Below are positions 1-8,067 of a DNA stretch of 64,000 nucleotides, piece after piece; position 1 is the stretch's first letter, and every line of letters starts with the position of its first letter. Location of the stretch: NCBI GenBank assembly GCA_016219965.1, contig JACRJM010000002.1, forward strand, positions 62,001 through 126,000. Reading direction: 5' to 3'. The notes beneath the pieces were generated by a model. That model had not been told where the DNA came from. It made no database searches and saw only the letters and a list, made by a program, of their open reading frames with translations. Position numbers and translations under genes: made by a program. This DNA comes from Candidatus Schekmanbacteria bacterium. Its GTDB lineage: Bacteria > Schekmanbacteria > GWA2-38-11 > J061.

Positions 1-98
1 TTATTCTTCTGGTCACTGCCGTAACAATCTGATACCCATTTATGCCAATTTATTGTCAACTTTGATCAAGTTTAAGTTACTATTTTAAACTTTCCTTC

Positions 99-128
99 TT
101 GACTGACTATCTGCGAGAGAGATATATA
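99..128 (+). promoter_or_regulatory. possible sigma-70 promoter of the nuclease-like gene
   Basis: TTGACT at 99-104 and TATATA at 123-128 are separated by 18 bp and lie about 95 bp upstream of the 224 start. The surrounding 1-223 stretch is very A+T-rich, so the -10 match is weak evidence. Nothing else is recognised between the window edge and 224. Confidence 0.3.
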
Positions 129-223
129 AGTATATGAAGTACAATATATATAAAAAAGAATATTACGTTTACCAATTTTATCCAAATTAGTATCTAAGTT
201 CAAAGCTTACAAGATAGAAGATT

Positions 224-1903
224 TTGAATAATTCTCCAACAAATATGTGGATTGTAATTGATGAAATGCCCCCCGGCTCAATGAATTTTGAGAAAATTGG
301 TGGTATAAAGATTTTTCGCCCTCGAGCATCTAATGAGGTAGCACTTTGTGTTGAGGCTGAAAATAATCTTCGATCTGAATTTGAGGTTGGAAAATATACT
401 GATAGGGAAACTATAAACAGGATTCTAAAACATCAGTTTAGTTTTTTTATTAATTTACTTAACCAGTTATTGCCCACCTTAGCATCTTTAGATTTTTTGA
501 GATTTCTTCTGACCGAATATGATAAGACCTCAGAAATTGATCGCTTGTATAAAAACAATCAGCTTAATGATGATAAGGAAAAATGGGCTGATTTAGGCCC
601 AACTATACGGCGAGCAATAAAATATCTCGCAGAGCGAGTAATTCTGTTTCGACCAGTAGAACTGCCTGATGTGTCAGATGAAATAATAATAGAAGCTACA
701 GAAAAAATATGGATTTGTGCAGAAGAATTGGTGAAGCACTACATTTTAAGCGACCAGACGTTTATGATCTTTCCTGATGATACAATTTTTGAAGTCAATC
801 CAGTAGGTAATCACAACTATTGGACGCTTAAGATAAATAATAATTATGCCACAGAAGTGCGAGAACGTATAAGAATTGATACAATGAATCGGGATAAATT
901 TATACATTCCCCGTCATTTGACCTGCAATCCAGTGAGCATGAAAAAATATTGGGGGATGCATTCAAAAATACTATGAGTTTATCATATCTGGAAGTTTTA
1001 GGGACTTTACGAACTTTCATTGATTTAGCTCAACCACCTCAAGAGGGTTTTCCTATTCCGTTTGTACACCGAGAACAAACTCTCAACTTGCTAGCAAGCT
1101 ACTTAAACTTCCCGCAACCAGCTATTGAGCAGGTTATTGCCGGTTTCTCCATTTCCCAATCCAATTTAGAAACCGAAGGTCGTGAGATATGGAAACCGAA
1201 ACAGGAGTATAGGGCTTTCAGAAGGGGTATTTTTGAAGCCCCTCATTCTACAGGAACTCATCTAATTTTTTCCAAAGCAATGGCAGAAGAGAGCGCACTT
1301 CAGCTTGTAGGGGGAATAGTATTTAAAGACATTCCACCAGAATGGCGCAGTGATGAAGTAAATGTGGCTCTGGAAACTTTGTCAAACGAAGCTGGAAAGT
1401 GGTTTGAGCAAGTAGTTTTAAAAAATTTTGAAATGGTTGGCGTTTTTGGCATAAAATCTATGAAGAATGGGATTGGACAGCAAAATAAGAGAATTACAAT
1501 TCCTCCAGATGTTGGCGAGATTGATTATCTTGGATATTCTCCATGTGAAAATCTATTGGTTTTGTGTGAGTGTAAAATGGTCAGAGCAGGCTTTGAACCA
1601 AAATATTTCCGCGATGAGATATATGAATTTGTGGGCAGCAACACATCTTATTTTAAGAAGTTTCAAAGGAAAATTGATTGGGTACGTCAGAACGTAAATG
1701 ATATATGTGATGCTCTATCATCTGTTCGGGTACATGATGTACCCATTACACCGACCCGTATTGCAACAGTAATTGTCACACTCTATCCGTCTATCGTTTC
1801 TTGTTTTACTACTGATTTTCCATGCGTCTCTATCACCGAAATCATGATGGGATACAAACAGAATGGGAATTGGCCCTATAAATTGGGAGTACTTATTTGC
1901 TGA
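224..1903 (+). CDS. unrecognised 559-residue protein with a C-terminal PD-(D/E)XK-like nuclease motif
   Basis: The first 400 residues match no family I recognise. Near the C terminus, GEID (D434) is followed by a hydrophobic strand and ECK (E449, K451). This D-x14-E-x-K pattern is the core of PD-(D/E)XK nucleases and related restriction-endonuclease-like domains. The start is TTG at 224, just after an in-frame stop and a GAAG-type ribosome site; ATG at 245 is the alternative. There is no signal peptide or membrane segment, so it is predicted cytosolic. It stands alone, next to a transposase remnant and three toxin-antitoxin loci, which suggests a defence role, but that is inference. The gene is visibly more A+T-rich than the 5-25 kb genes, consistent with transfer. 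Confidence 0.6.
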   Translation: MNNSPTNMWIVIDEMPPGSMNFEKIGGIKIFRPRASNEVALCVEAENNLRSEFEVGKYTDRETINRILKHQFSFFINLLNQLLPTLASLDFLRFLLTEYDKTSEIDRLYKNNQLNDDKEKWADLGPTIRRAIKYLAERVILFRPVELPDVSDEIIIEATEKIWICAEELVKHYILSDQTFMIFPDDTIFEVNPVGNHNYWTLKINNNYATEVRERIRIDTMNRDKFIHSPSFDLQSSEHEKILGDAFKNTMSLSYLEVLGTLRTFIDLAQPPQEGFPIPFVHREQTLNLLASYLNFPQPAIEQVIAGFSISQSNLETEGREIWKPKQEYRAFRRGIFEAPHSTGTHLIFSKAMAEESALQLVGGIVFKDIPPEWRSDEVNVALETLSNEAGKWFEQVVLKNFEMVGVFGIKSMKNGIGQQNKRITIPPDVGEIDYLGYSPCENLLVLCECKMVRAGFEPKYFRDEIYEFVGSNTSYFKKFQRKIDWVRQNVNDICDALSSVRVHDVPITPTRIATVIVTLYPSIVSCFTTDFPCVSITEIMMGYKQNGNWPYKLGVLIC

Positions 1904-2037
1904 GATTGAAGGTAAACCTAACAAGCGTTTGCAGCCACTATGTTTTTCAGCTTTGTTTTGTCAGCCAAGTTGTCGTAAACTGAAACTGCTTATCTTGCCC
2001 CGCAAAGGTTCAAAAGGGGTTAGGTCTTGAAAGATAA

Positions 2038-2145
2038 GTTTTGTTATGTAATCTGAAGACTGTAAAGCTTGGACATACAATGAAACAAATTGCTTCATAT
2101 TTACAAGTCCATTCTACAGATGCAAGCAAGTTAATAATACGTTAG
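2038..2145 (+). pseudogene. remnant of a transposase C-terminal helix-turn-helix (REP/Y1-type)
   Basis: An open frame after the stop at 2035-2037 ends at TAG 2143. It contains GHTMKQIASYLQVHSTDASK, which resembles the MKEIADYLGVHYSTVSR-type helix-turn-helix found at the C terminus of REP-associated (Y1) tyrosine transposases. No N-terminal catalytic HUH domain is present upstream. The rest of the gap between 1904 and 2269 shows no other gene. The match is short, so this could be chance similarity. Confidence 0.3.
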
Positions 2146-2214
2146 AAAAAAAGTGATAATTCAAGAAATGGCCCCTCTAATTTCCCTGCTTTTTGACTTA
2201 CTATTCAAACGAAC

Positions 2215-2243
2215 TTGACACGGGATTTTCTGATGGATATTCT
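2215..2243 (+). promoter_or_regulatory. sigma-70 promoter for mazE
   Basis: TTGACA (2215-2220) and TATTCT (2238-2243) have a 17-bp spacer and lie 26 bp before the mazE ATG at 2270. A strong AGGAGG ribosome site precedes that ATG. Confidence 0.6.
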
Positions 2244-2269
2244 TTGGATATACGCAGGAGGTAGCGTTA

Positions 2270-2518
2270 ATGGTTACGAAAATTCAAAAATGGGGAAACA
2301 GCCAGGGGCTGCGTATTGCCAGACAGGTTCTTGAGGACGCGCACATTTCGGTGGGCGACGAGGTTGACGTGACAATAAGGAAAGGCATGCTTATCATTGC
2401 TCCGATAAAATGCATTCGTGGTCTCAGGAGTCTGGAAGAACTGGTCTCACGCATACCCAAGAGCTACAAGCCCAAAGAGACTGATTGGGGCAAACCAGTG
2501 GGTAAAGAGGTCTGGTAG
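2270..2518 (+). CDS. mazE: MazE-type antitoxin (SpoVT/AbrB fold)
   Basis: This 82-residue protein opens with the AbrB-like DNA-binding signature: TKIQKWGNSQGLRIAR at 3-18, then a VGDEVDV loop and a short beta strand at about 28-46. The tail at about 47-82 would be the toxin-binding segment. MazE dimers bind their own promoter and neutralise the MazF endoribonuclease. The ATG follows AGGAGG by 8 bp, and a good promoter lies directly upstream. The cognate toxin frame begins immediately after the TAG stop but is broken, so this antitoxin may now act only as an autoregulator or may counter a MazF encoded elsewhere. Family assignment is secure; present function is uncertain. Confidence 0.85.
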   Translation: MVTKIQKWGNSQGLRIARQVLEDAHISVGDEVDVTIRKGMLIIAPIKCIRGLRSLEELVSRIPKSYKPKETDWGKPVGKEVW

Positions 2519-2626
2519 GTGAAAGAAGATATTCCTGAAAAGGGCGATTTTATTGCAGTCACATTCAATCCCCAGTCCGGGCATGAACAGAAAGGCCGCC
2601 GCGCGCGTGGGACCTGCGCATTATAA
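2519..2626 (+). pseudogene. mazF: truncated mazF toxin (first ~28 codons only)
   Basis: A GTG directly after the mazE stop opens a frame reading GDFIAVTFNPQSGHEQKGRR at residues 9-28. This is the canonical MazF/PemK N terminus (the loop before and through the catalytic arginine region). The frame then becomes ARGTCAL and stops at 2624-2626. Normal MazF has about 110 residues, so nearly all of the fold is missing. Another frame over 2604-2681 reads through to a peptide ending KKEIFTI and a stop. That tail is not MazF, which suggests a deletion or recombination joint near 2600 rather than a single frameshift. Confidence 0.75.
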
Positions 2627-2686
2627 AAGATACACCCCCGAAGTTAATCCTGCGACGAAAAAAGAGATTTTCACCATCTAAATTAA

Positions 2687-2744
2687 CATAGTATGTCGAA
2701 AAAATGTCGACATACTATGCTCAAATGTGCTATTTTATAGTATG
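2687..2744 (+). promoter_or_regulatory. AbiE operator and promoter
   Basis: CATAGTATGTCGA at 2687-2699 and its exact reverse complement at 2707-2719 form a perfect 13-bp inverted repeat with a 7-bp spacer. A further half-site ATAGTATG lies at 2737-2744. The right arm includes TCGACA (2707-2712), a possible -35, with 18 bp to TATTTT (2731-2736), which carries an extended TG. AbiEi antitoxins are known to bind inverted repeats upstream of their operon and repress it, and this layout fits. Confidence 0.7.
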
Positions 2745-2767
2745 GGATGTTTCAAGGAGACGGTAGA

Positions 2768-3409
2768 GTGACAATAAACATACTTCGTAAAAAGGTAAAG
2801 GGTGAGGAGTTTGATTATCAGATCCTCCTTGACTGTCTAAAGGGAGTGAAATGCCCGCGCGACAAGATTACAAACATGCTCAAGCGTGGTATGATAATTC
2901 GTATTAAGAAGGGCATCTATGTCTTTGGCAAGGATTATGCCCGAAGTCCTTTCTCAAGGGAAGTGCTTGCTAATATGATTTATGGACCTTCCTATATATC
3001 GCTTGAATATGCCCTTCATTATTATGGGTTTATTCCTGAGCGCGTCGAGGCATTGACATCAAGTACATGCGGACGCGGGCGGAAATTTTCAACGCCTGCC
3101 GGATTGTTTATTTATTGTTCGATACCGCGAAAGGCTTACAGCAAAGGGATAGACAGAGTAGAAATCTCGGGTGGAAGCTCCTTTCTGATAGCTGTACCGG
3201 AGAAGGCGCTTGCAGACAAGGTATTCCTTGACAGGGGGACAGGCATAAAGACACAAAGAGAAATGGAAAGATATCTGAGCGAGAACCTTCGTATTGACTT
3301 TAGTCAACTGGAACGTCTTAACCATAATTTGATTTGTGAGCTTGCATCTTGCTATGGCTCAAGGAAGATAAGGCTGTTAAGCGAGCTCATCCATAAGTCA
3401 GCAAAATAA
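2768..3409 (+). CDS. abiEi: AbiEi-type antitoxin / transcriptional repressor
   Basis: This is the type IV toxin-antitoxin antitoxin, a DNA-binding repressor that counters the AbiEii nucleotidyltransferase. The N-terminal 50 residues form a winged-helix-like region ending KRGMIIRIKKGIYVFG. The following segment SYISLEYALHYYGFIPE is typical of AbiEi. A C-terminal domain includes VPEKALADKVFLD. GTG at 2768 is preferred because AAGGAGA sits 7 bp upstream; an ATG at 2747 would add seven residues and overlap the ribosome site. The protein has 213 residues, in the usual family range. The toxin gene starts 15 bp downstream, and the 13-bp inverted repeat upstream is the probable autoregulatory site. 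Confidence 0.85.
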   Translation: MTINILRKKVKGEEFDYQILLDCLKGVKCPRDKITNMLKRGMIIRIKKGIYVFGKDYARSPFSREVLANMIYGPSYISLEYALHYYGFIPERVEALTSSTCGRGRKFSTPAGLFIYCSIPRKAYSKGIDRVEISGGSSFLIAVPEKALADKVFLDRGTGIKTQREMERYLSENLRIDFSQLERLNHNLICELASCYGSRKIRLLSELIHKSAK

Positions 3410-3424
3410 AAAAATGAATGATAT

Positions 3425-4291
3425 ATGAATGAAGTAATTTCAAAAATGATTTCTGCCTATGAGTGCAGGACGCTCGACGACTATGTAAAGGCACTTCGCG
3501 AGATTATGCAGGAAGTTGCCCTCCTCGGACTTTGGAGAAGCAAATTTTTCGAGCATTCTGCTTTTTACGGCGGAACAGCGCTGCGGCTTCTTTACGGATT
3601 GGACCGCTATTCGGAGGATCTTGATTTCTCGCTTCTTAAAGCTAACCCGGATTTTAACATTTCGCGGTATCTTAATGTCCTGAGAAATGAGCTGGTGTCA
3701 TATGGCTTTGATGTAAGCCTTGAGAAAAAGAAGAAAGGAGAAGGCACTGCAATCCAATCTGCTTTTCTAAAGGCTGATACATTGAAGCAGCTTATCGTAG
3801 TTGAAGCTCAGAAAAATATAGTAGCAGAACTGCCGCGAGGAAGAATAATAAAAATTAAACTCGAAATCGATACAAATCCACCGGCAGGATTTGAAACTGA
3901 AACAAAGTTCCTGCTTCAGCCTATCCCTTTTTCAGTCAAAGTCTTTTCATTGCCTGATCTTTTTGCGGGAAAGATGCACGCACTTCTCTGCAGAAACTGG
4001 AAAAGCAGGGTTAAGGGACGTGACTGGTATGACTTTGTCTGGTATGTTTCAAATCATCCGAATTTAAGGCTTTCACATCTTGAAAAAAGAATGCAGCAGA
4101 GTGGACATATAAGGGAAGAAGAACATCTTGAAGAAGATGAATTCCGCTCAATGTTGAGGGAAAAAATAAAAGCGGTTGACGTAGTACAAATTAAAAAAGA
4201 GGTAACTCCATTCCTAAAAAATCCGGATATGATTGCAATATGGTCTGAAAAGTTTTTCCTGAGCCTGATAGAGAAAATTAAAATTGTATAG
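3425..4291 (+). CDS. abiEii: AbiEii-type nucleotidyltransferase toxin
   Basis: This is the toxin of the AbiE abortive-infection system, a DNA polymerase beta-like nucleotidyltransferase that in studied relatives modifies tRNA ends. The catalytic signature is intact: GGTALRL at 49-55, then RYSEDLDFS at 61-69 with acidic pair D65/D67. The conserved GRDWYDF motif is near residue 200. At 288 residues it is full length. It starts 15 bp after abiEi and is presumably co-transcribed from the operator-controlled promoter at about 2710-2740. There is no sign of inactivation, so this module looks functional. The role in phage defence is from the family, not from this sequence. Confidence 0.87.
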   Translation: MNEVISKMISAYECRTLDDYVKALREIMQEVALLGLWRSKFFEHSAFYGGTALRLLYGLDRYSEDLDFSLLKANPDFNISRYLNVLRNELVSYGFDVSLEKKKKGEGTAIQSAFLKADTLKQLIVVEAQKNIVAELPRGRIIKIKLEIDTNPPAGFETETKFLLQPIPFSVKVFSLPDLFAGKMHALLCRNWKSRVKGRDWYDFVWYVSNHPNLRLSHLEKRMQQSGHIREEEHLEEDEFRSMLREKIKAVDVVQIKKEVTPFLKNPDMIAIWSEKFFLSLIEKIKIV

Positions 4292-4327
4292 AGAAGAAAA
4301 ACATTTCTTATCCTAAACAGGCTTTTT

Positions 4328-4540
4328 TTATGCGACTATAAGTTCAACAGGGAAAGGCTGGTCAATGCCGACGGTTTTGCTGACATAAAGTTTTTCAATC
4401 CCTATTACTTTGCCATTCTTATCTTTTTTAAGAATAACACCTTCCCCTACCTCTTCGCATAGAACCTCATCCTCGGGATTCCCAAACCAGATATCCATTG
4501 TGTCCGATTTCTTGTGATAATAAACAATTACCTTGTCCAT
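4328..4540 (-). CDS. DUF2283 small protein, probable antitoxin partner
   Basis: This 70-residue protein contains VYYHKKSDTMDIWF at 6-19 and EVGEGVILKKDKNGKVIGIE at 31-50, the typical beta-rich DUF2283 pattern. Its ATG has a strong ribosome site (AAGGAAGGAG, 8 bp upstream) and overlaps the end of the upstream gene by 13 bp, so the two are translationally coupled. DUF2283 genes very often sit beside small RelE/EndoU-like or DUF4258 genes, and the pairing is generally taken as toxin-antitoxin-like without strong biochemical proof. It converges on abiEii with only 36 bp between them. Confidence 0.7.
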   Translation of the reverse strand: MDKVIVYYHKKSDTMDIWFGNPEDEVLCEEVGEGVILKKDKNGKVIGIEKLYVSKTVGIDQPFPVELIVA

Positions 4541-4845
4541 ATCACATCTCCTTCCTTTACTTTCTCTGTTGGATAAGCTGTAATTATAAAACCTTTCATT
4601 CCCGAATTCTTAACTACTACACAATATAGTCTATCAATCAGTTTGTAGTAAAGGAAAACATTCCTGTCTGTCCTGCTCTGTTTGATTTCATCAGGAAATT
4701 TCAAAGTATTTTTTACAGCTTCTTTCTTCCCCTTCATAATCGGGTGCTTTATTGTGGTGATATAAAGCCAATAGTTTTTTGTTGTTCTTACCTCAATATT
4801 AAGAGGTGTCATTATTGAAAAAAATATTTTTTCCTCAAAATACAT
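4528..4845 (-). CDS. PBECR/DUF4258-like putative nuclease toxin
   Basis: The core KHPIMKGKKEAVKNTLKFPD at 33-52, followed by EIKQSRTDRNVFLYYK and KGFIITAYPTEKVKEG near the end, matches a common small family annotated as DUF4258 or phage-Barnase/EndoU/RelE-like nuclease. The His at about 34, the Arg/Asp stretch and the terminal Tyr/Thr would be the catalytic candidates, which is inference. The first ATG (4845) lacks a clear ribosome site; an internal ATG at residue 12 is possible. The DUF2283 gene overlaps its 3' end, making a two-gene module. I see no frameshift. Confidence 0.55.
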   Translation of the reverse strand: MYFEEKIFFSIMTPLNIEVRTTKNYWLYITTIKHPIMKGKKEAVKNTLKFPDEIKQSRTDRNVFLYYKLIDRLYCVVVKNSGMKGFIITAYPTEKVKEGDVIWTR

Positions 4846-4867
4846 AAGATGTTCTCAGACTTTATAC

Positions 4868-5596
4868 TTAGCTTTTCCTGAAACGGTAGCTTAGGAATAC
4901 CATTGCAAGACCTGCCGGAAATAGAAGGCCAGAGCTTGGTTCAGGCACCGGATTGACACATATCTGCTGGCCGTTGTTAAGTTTGCCCGGATTGCCGAAA
5001 CCTGTTCCCCAGGGGCTTATGGCTGATGCTGCAAATGATGATAAAAGGGTTTCGTCAGATGACGTTATAAAGAGTTTGTAGATTGAGTTGTTAATGGCAA
5101 TATCTGGGAAAATAAAATCCTGAAGCAATATGTCATTTCCGTTTCCTGCAATTCCGTCAATGCTGTCAATGAGCGAGATTTCCTCGCCGGTGTTAAGCAG
5201 GCTCATTGCCGAGGAAGTGACTCCTGCATAAATTGACGAATCCGTATAGAGGGAAGAAAAACTCACAGCGCCTGCCGGCTCGCTTATAACAGCAAATGTG
5301 CCGTCGGGTATTGAATGTATGTCAGCATATCCGGAAAGCTGTATGATGGATTTGTAGCTTGCCCCGCCATTGTCGCTAAACATGAGTCTTGAAAGGTTAA
5401 GGATATTTCCGGTGCCATTGTATATCTCGATCCATTCTCCGCCGGTATCAGAAACCGGATGGTCATACATTAGTTCGCTTATCTCAATACCGTCGCTGAT
5501 ATTAATTGGCGAAGCTACGGAGACAGAGGTGAGAGTGATGAGGCATACAAAAGATAAAACAGCACAGCAGATAAAACCAAAGTTACATTTTTTCAT
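4868..5596 (-). CDS. secreted lamin-tail-domain protein with PEP-CTERM sorting signal
   Basis: The ATG at 5596 is chosen because AAGGAGG lies 5 bp upstream; a longer frame to 5656 has no such site. The 242-residue product has a signal peptide (residues about 1-28, ending VSVASP). A lamin-tail domain follows with ISELMYD and GGEWIEIYNGTG at about 35-60. The C-terminal tripartite signal is VPEPSS, then a hydrophobic segment (GLLFPAGLAMVFLSY), then RFRKS. PEP-CTERM tails are recognised by exosortase, which moves the protein to the outer surface, usually with exopolysaccharide. No exosortase is in the window. The gene stands alone on the minus strand. Confidence 0.85.
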   Translation of the reverse strand: MKKCNFGFICCAVLSFVCLITLTSVSVASPINISDGIEISELMYDHPVSDTGGEWIEIYNGTGNILNLSRLMFSDNGGASYKSIIQLSGYADIHSIPDGTFAVISEPAGAVSFSSLYTDSSIYAGVTSSAMSLLNTGEEISLIDSIDGIAGNGNDILLQDFIFPDIAINNSIYKLFITSSDETLLSSFAASAISPWGTGFGNPGKLNNGQQICVNPVPEPSSGLLFPAGLAMVFLSYRFRKS

Positions 5597-5726
5597 ATTA
5601 TCCTCCTTGTTTGTTAAAATAATATAAAATAAACAAAAAAGAGCAAATAATGTCAATAGAAAAGTTTGTGGAAATTTTAAGGTTAAAAAGCAGAAGTTGA
5701 AAAAAGAGGTGAAGCTATTAGTAGTT

Positions 5727-6887
5727 TTAGCTTCTAAGCGCTGTCACTATATTAGTTCTTGAGGCTTTGAATGCAGGGAGCACGCCTCCGATAAAGCCCA
5801 TGATAACGGCAAAGAGCATGGACTGAAAAGCAATGCGCGGGGAAAGTTCGAACTTGAAGGCTATTTCCGAGAAGGTCTGAAAATTCATTGTAGAGACTGT
5901 TATAAGCTGCATGAAAGATGCAGCGGCAAGACCGATTATTCCACCTGATAATGATAAGAAAAGGCATTCAATCATAAATGCCATCAGTATGCTTCTCCTT
6001 CTAAACCCTATGGCGCGCAATGTCCCGATCTCTCCGGTCCTTGCACCTACCGATGCATACATCGTTATCATTGCTCCTATTGTGGCGCCAAGGCTGAAGA
6101 TAATAGTGATGGTAAGCCCCAGAAATTTTATGAATGTAGAGAATACTTCAGATTGTTCCGCGTAGTATACTCTTTCCCTCTTAATCTCTGCTGTGAGCCT
6201 CTGATCAGCCTCAATCCGTTCCTTTAGCGCTTCAAAATCTGAAACGGCTCTAAGTCTCATGGTGACAGATGAATAGACAGGTCTTCTGAAAGCGCTCATA
6301 ATCTGTTCCGAATCACCCCAAATCTCGGAATCAAAGCCGCTGTTCTGTGCATCGAAGATACCAACAACCTTCCAATCCTGCCCTGAAAATCTTATTGTCG
6401 CCCCGAGCTCAACTCCGAGGAAATTCTTGTGTATAGAGCTTCCCACAATTATTTCGCGAAGCCCTTTCTGCCATGCTCTTCCTGACTTTATCTTTACCTG
6501 TGGACGGAGGGACATACCGTTTTCTCCTGTCCCTCTTACGGTTACATTTGACATTGCCCCTGTTGACTTCTTGGGAAGAGTTATGAGGATGACTGTTTCT
6601 TTAGCTACCATAGGTTCGCCGCCTCTGCTAACTGCAATCTCAGGATTGTTTATAATCAGGTTTGCCTGTTCACGGGTAAGACTGCTCTGGATTTCTGTTT
6701 GTGATGACTTCCTGATGACAATTACATTATCATCTGAGCCTGTATCCACTAATGTTTTTTCAAGTCCATGCGAAAGCATGAGCACGTCTGCGAAGACAAA
6801 CACTACCAGCGCTATTCCAAGCGCAGTAAGAGTGCTTGTAAACCTCCTGGCAAGCACATTCTTGATATTGTAGCTGATGGGTATCAT
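5727..6887 (-). CDS. MacB/FtsX-type ABC transporter permease (second permease)
   Basis: This 386-residue integral membrane protein has the MacB/FtsX layout: one N-terminal transmembrane helix (about 20-40), a large periplasmic domain (about 45-255), then three helices starting at IKFLGLTITIIFSLGATIGA. The motif GEIGTLRAIGFRRRSI at about 285-300 is the typical cytoplasmic loop contacting the ATPase. Such mechanotransmission transporters push lipids, lipoproteins or small molecules outward rather than moving them through a channel. It is the last gene of a four-gene operon, 10 bp after the other permease. The substrate cannot be told from sequence. Confidence 0.85.
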   Translation of the reverse strand: MIPISYNIKNVLARRFTSTLTALGIALVVFVFADVLMLSHGLEKTLVDTGSDDNVIVIRKSSQTEIQSSLTREQANLIINNPEIAVSRGGEPMVAKETVILITLPKKSTGAMSNVTVRGTGENGMSLRPQVKIKSGRAWQKGLREIIVGSSIHKNFLGVELGATIRFSGQDWKVVGIFDAQNSGFDSEIWGDSEQIMSAFRRPVYSSVTMRLRAVSDFEALKERIEADQRLTAEIKRERVYYAEQSEVFSTFIKFLGLTITIIFSLGATIGAMITMYASVGARTGEIGTLRAIGFRRRSILMAFMIECLFLSLSGGIIGLAAASFMQLITVSTMNFQTFSEIAFKFELSPRIAFQSMLFAVIMGFIGGVLPAFKASRTNIVTALRS

Positions 6888-6897
6888 AATCCTGTCT

Positions 6898-8052
6898 TCA
6901 TCCTATTTTTCTCAAGCTTGTAGCTATTGGCGTATTGATTGCTCTCCATGCAGGAAAGAGTGATGCAAGAATACCTACTGCGAATGCAATCAGGAGTCCC
7001 ATCCATATGGTATCGTTTGATACGCTGATTACAGGAAGGTATGTTTCAATAGCCTTGCCGAATATTTTTACCAGCGGGAATGTAAGCGGGATCCCGATAG
7101 CTGCTCCGCCTGCGGCAATGGTGAGCGATTCCCCCAATATAAGCGAAAAGAGTTTTCTTCCGCCGAATCCCATCGCTTTTAAGGTTGCATATTCCGGTAT
7201 TCTTTCTCTTGCCGCCATTGCCATGGTGTTTAAAAGTATGACGAGTATTATGACTATTATTATGGCTGAGACAATTCTAAGAGCCTTTACAATCGCCTCC
7301 ACCATGGAAAGAAAGCCAAGCTGGAAGGCCTTTTCAGTCTCGGTGATTGTCTCTGATGAGGAGTTCTTGAACATAGCGTCAATCTCGTTGCTTATTTTTG
7401 CCGCATCATCAGGGTTCTCTATCCAGAAGAGAAACCATCCCACATGATCTACTTCTGAGGGCATAATGATTTTTTTTCTCTCATTGAGATAATCCCATCT
7501 GAAGAAGAACATGGTCTCATCCACGGATTTTTTCGATGCCTTGTAAAGACCTTCAATTACAAAATCCCATTCCCCGGCAAATATGTTCCCCGTAATTCTT
7601 ACGGTGTCCCCTTTTTTCCAGCCGAACCGGGCAGCAAGTTTTTTCCCCACTATGCAGCCATTGCGGTGAATCTCAAAGTTTCTTCTTTCCTCAGGGGTGA
7701 TCAGTATTTCCGGATAGAGCTTGAGATAGTTGGTGTCTATGGCAAAATTGGACATGAAGTTTTTTTCATCCTTGTAATAACCTCCAAACCAGTTTCCATA
7801 GCCTATGTTTTTTATTCCCTTAATCTTGGCAATTTTTTCTTTATAGGAAAGCGGGATCGGAGTGATTATAGAAATGGAATTTCTTGTCACCATGCGGTTA
7901 TCCGATGCCATCTCGACTCCAAAGTACCATGCAGAGATTACCGTCCTTATAAGGATGAAAGACATTATTGCTATGGCAAGTCCAAGGATGGTAAGCGCAG
8001 AGCGGAGCTTGTGCCGGGTAACGTTTCTTATCGCAAGTTTTGCAAGGTTCAT
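6898..8052 (-). CDS. MacB/FtsX-type ABC transporter permease (first permease)
   Basis: This 384-residue paralogue of its neighbour has an N-terminal helix at about 16-38, a periplasmic domain to about 260, and then three helices. The loop ERIPEYATLKAMGFGGRKLF at about 285-305 is the FtsX coupling signature. With the downstream permease it would form a heterodimer. The gene lies 15 bp after the ATPase gene. Full length and no broken motif are seen. Confidence 0.85.
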   Translation of the reverse strand: MNLAKLAIRNVTRHKLRSALTILGLAIAIMSFILIRTVISAWYFGVEMASDNRMVTRNSISIITPIPLSYKEKIAKIKGIKNIGYGNWFGGYYKDEKNFMSNFAIDTNYLKLYPEILITPEERRNFEIHRNGCIVGKKLAARFGWKKGDTVRITGNIFAGEWDFVIEGLYKASKKSVDETMFFFRWDYLNERKKIIMPSEVDHVGWFLFWIENPDDAAKISNEIDAMFKNSSSETITETEKAFQLGFLSMVEAIVKALRIVSAIIIVIILVILLNTMAMAARERIPEYATLKAMGFGGRKLFSLILGESLTIAAGGAAIGIPLTFPLVKIFGKAIETYLPVISVSNDTIWMGLLIAFAVGILASLFPAWRAINTPIATSLRKIG

Positions 8053-8067
8053 ATTTATTTAAAGATG

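Noticed and set aside
5597-5700. Sigma-54 site upstream of the first PEP-CTERM gene
   Set aside because: A TTGACATTATTTGCTC stretch is present on the minus strand, but the GG at -24 is missing and the spacing is wrong; it fits a -35 element better.
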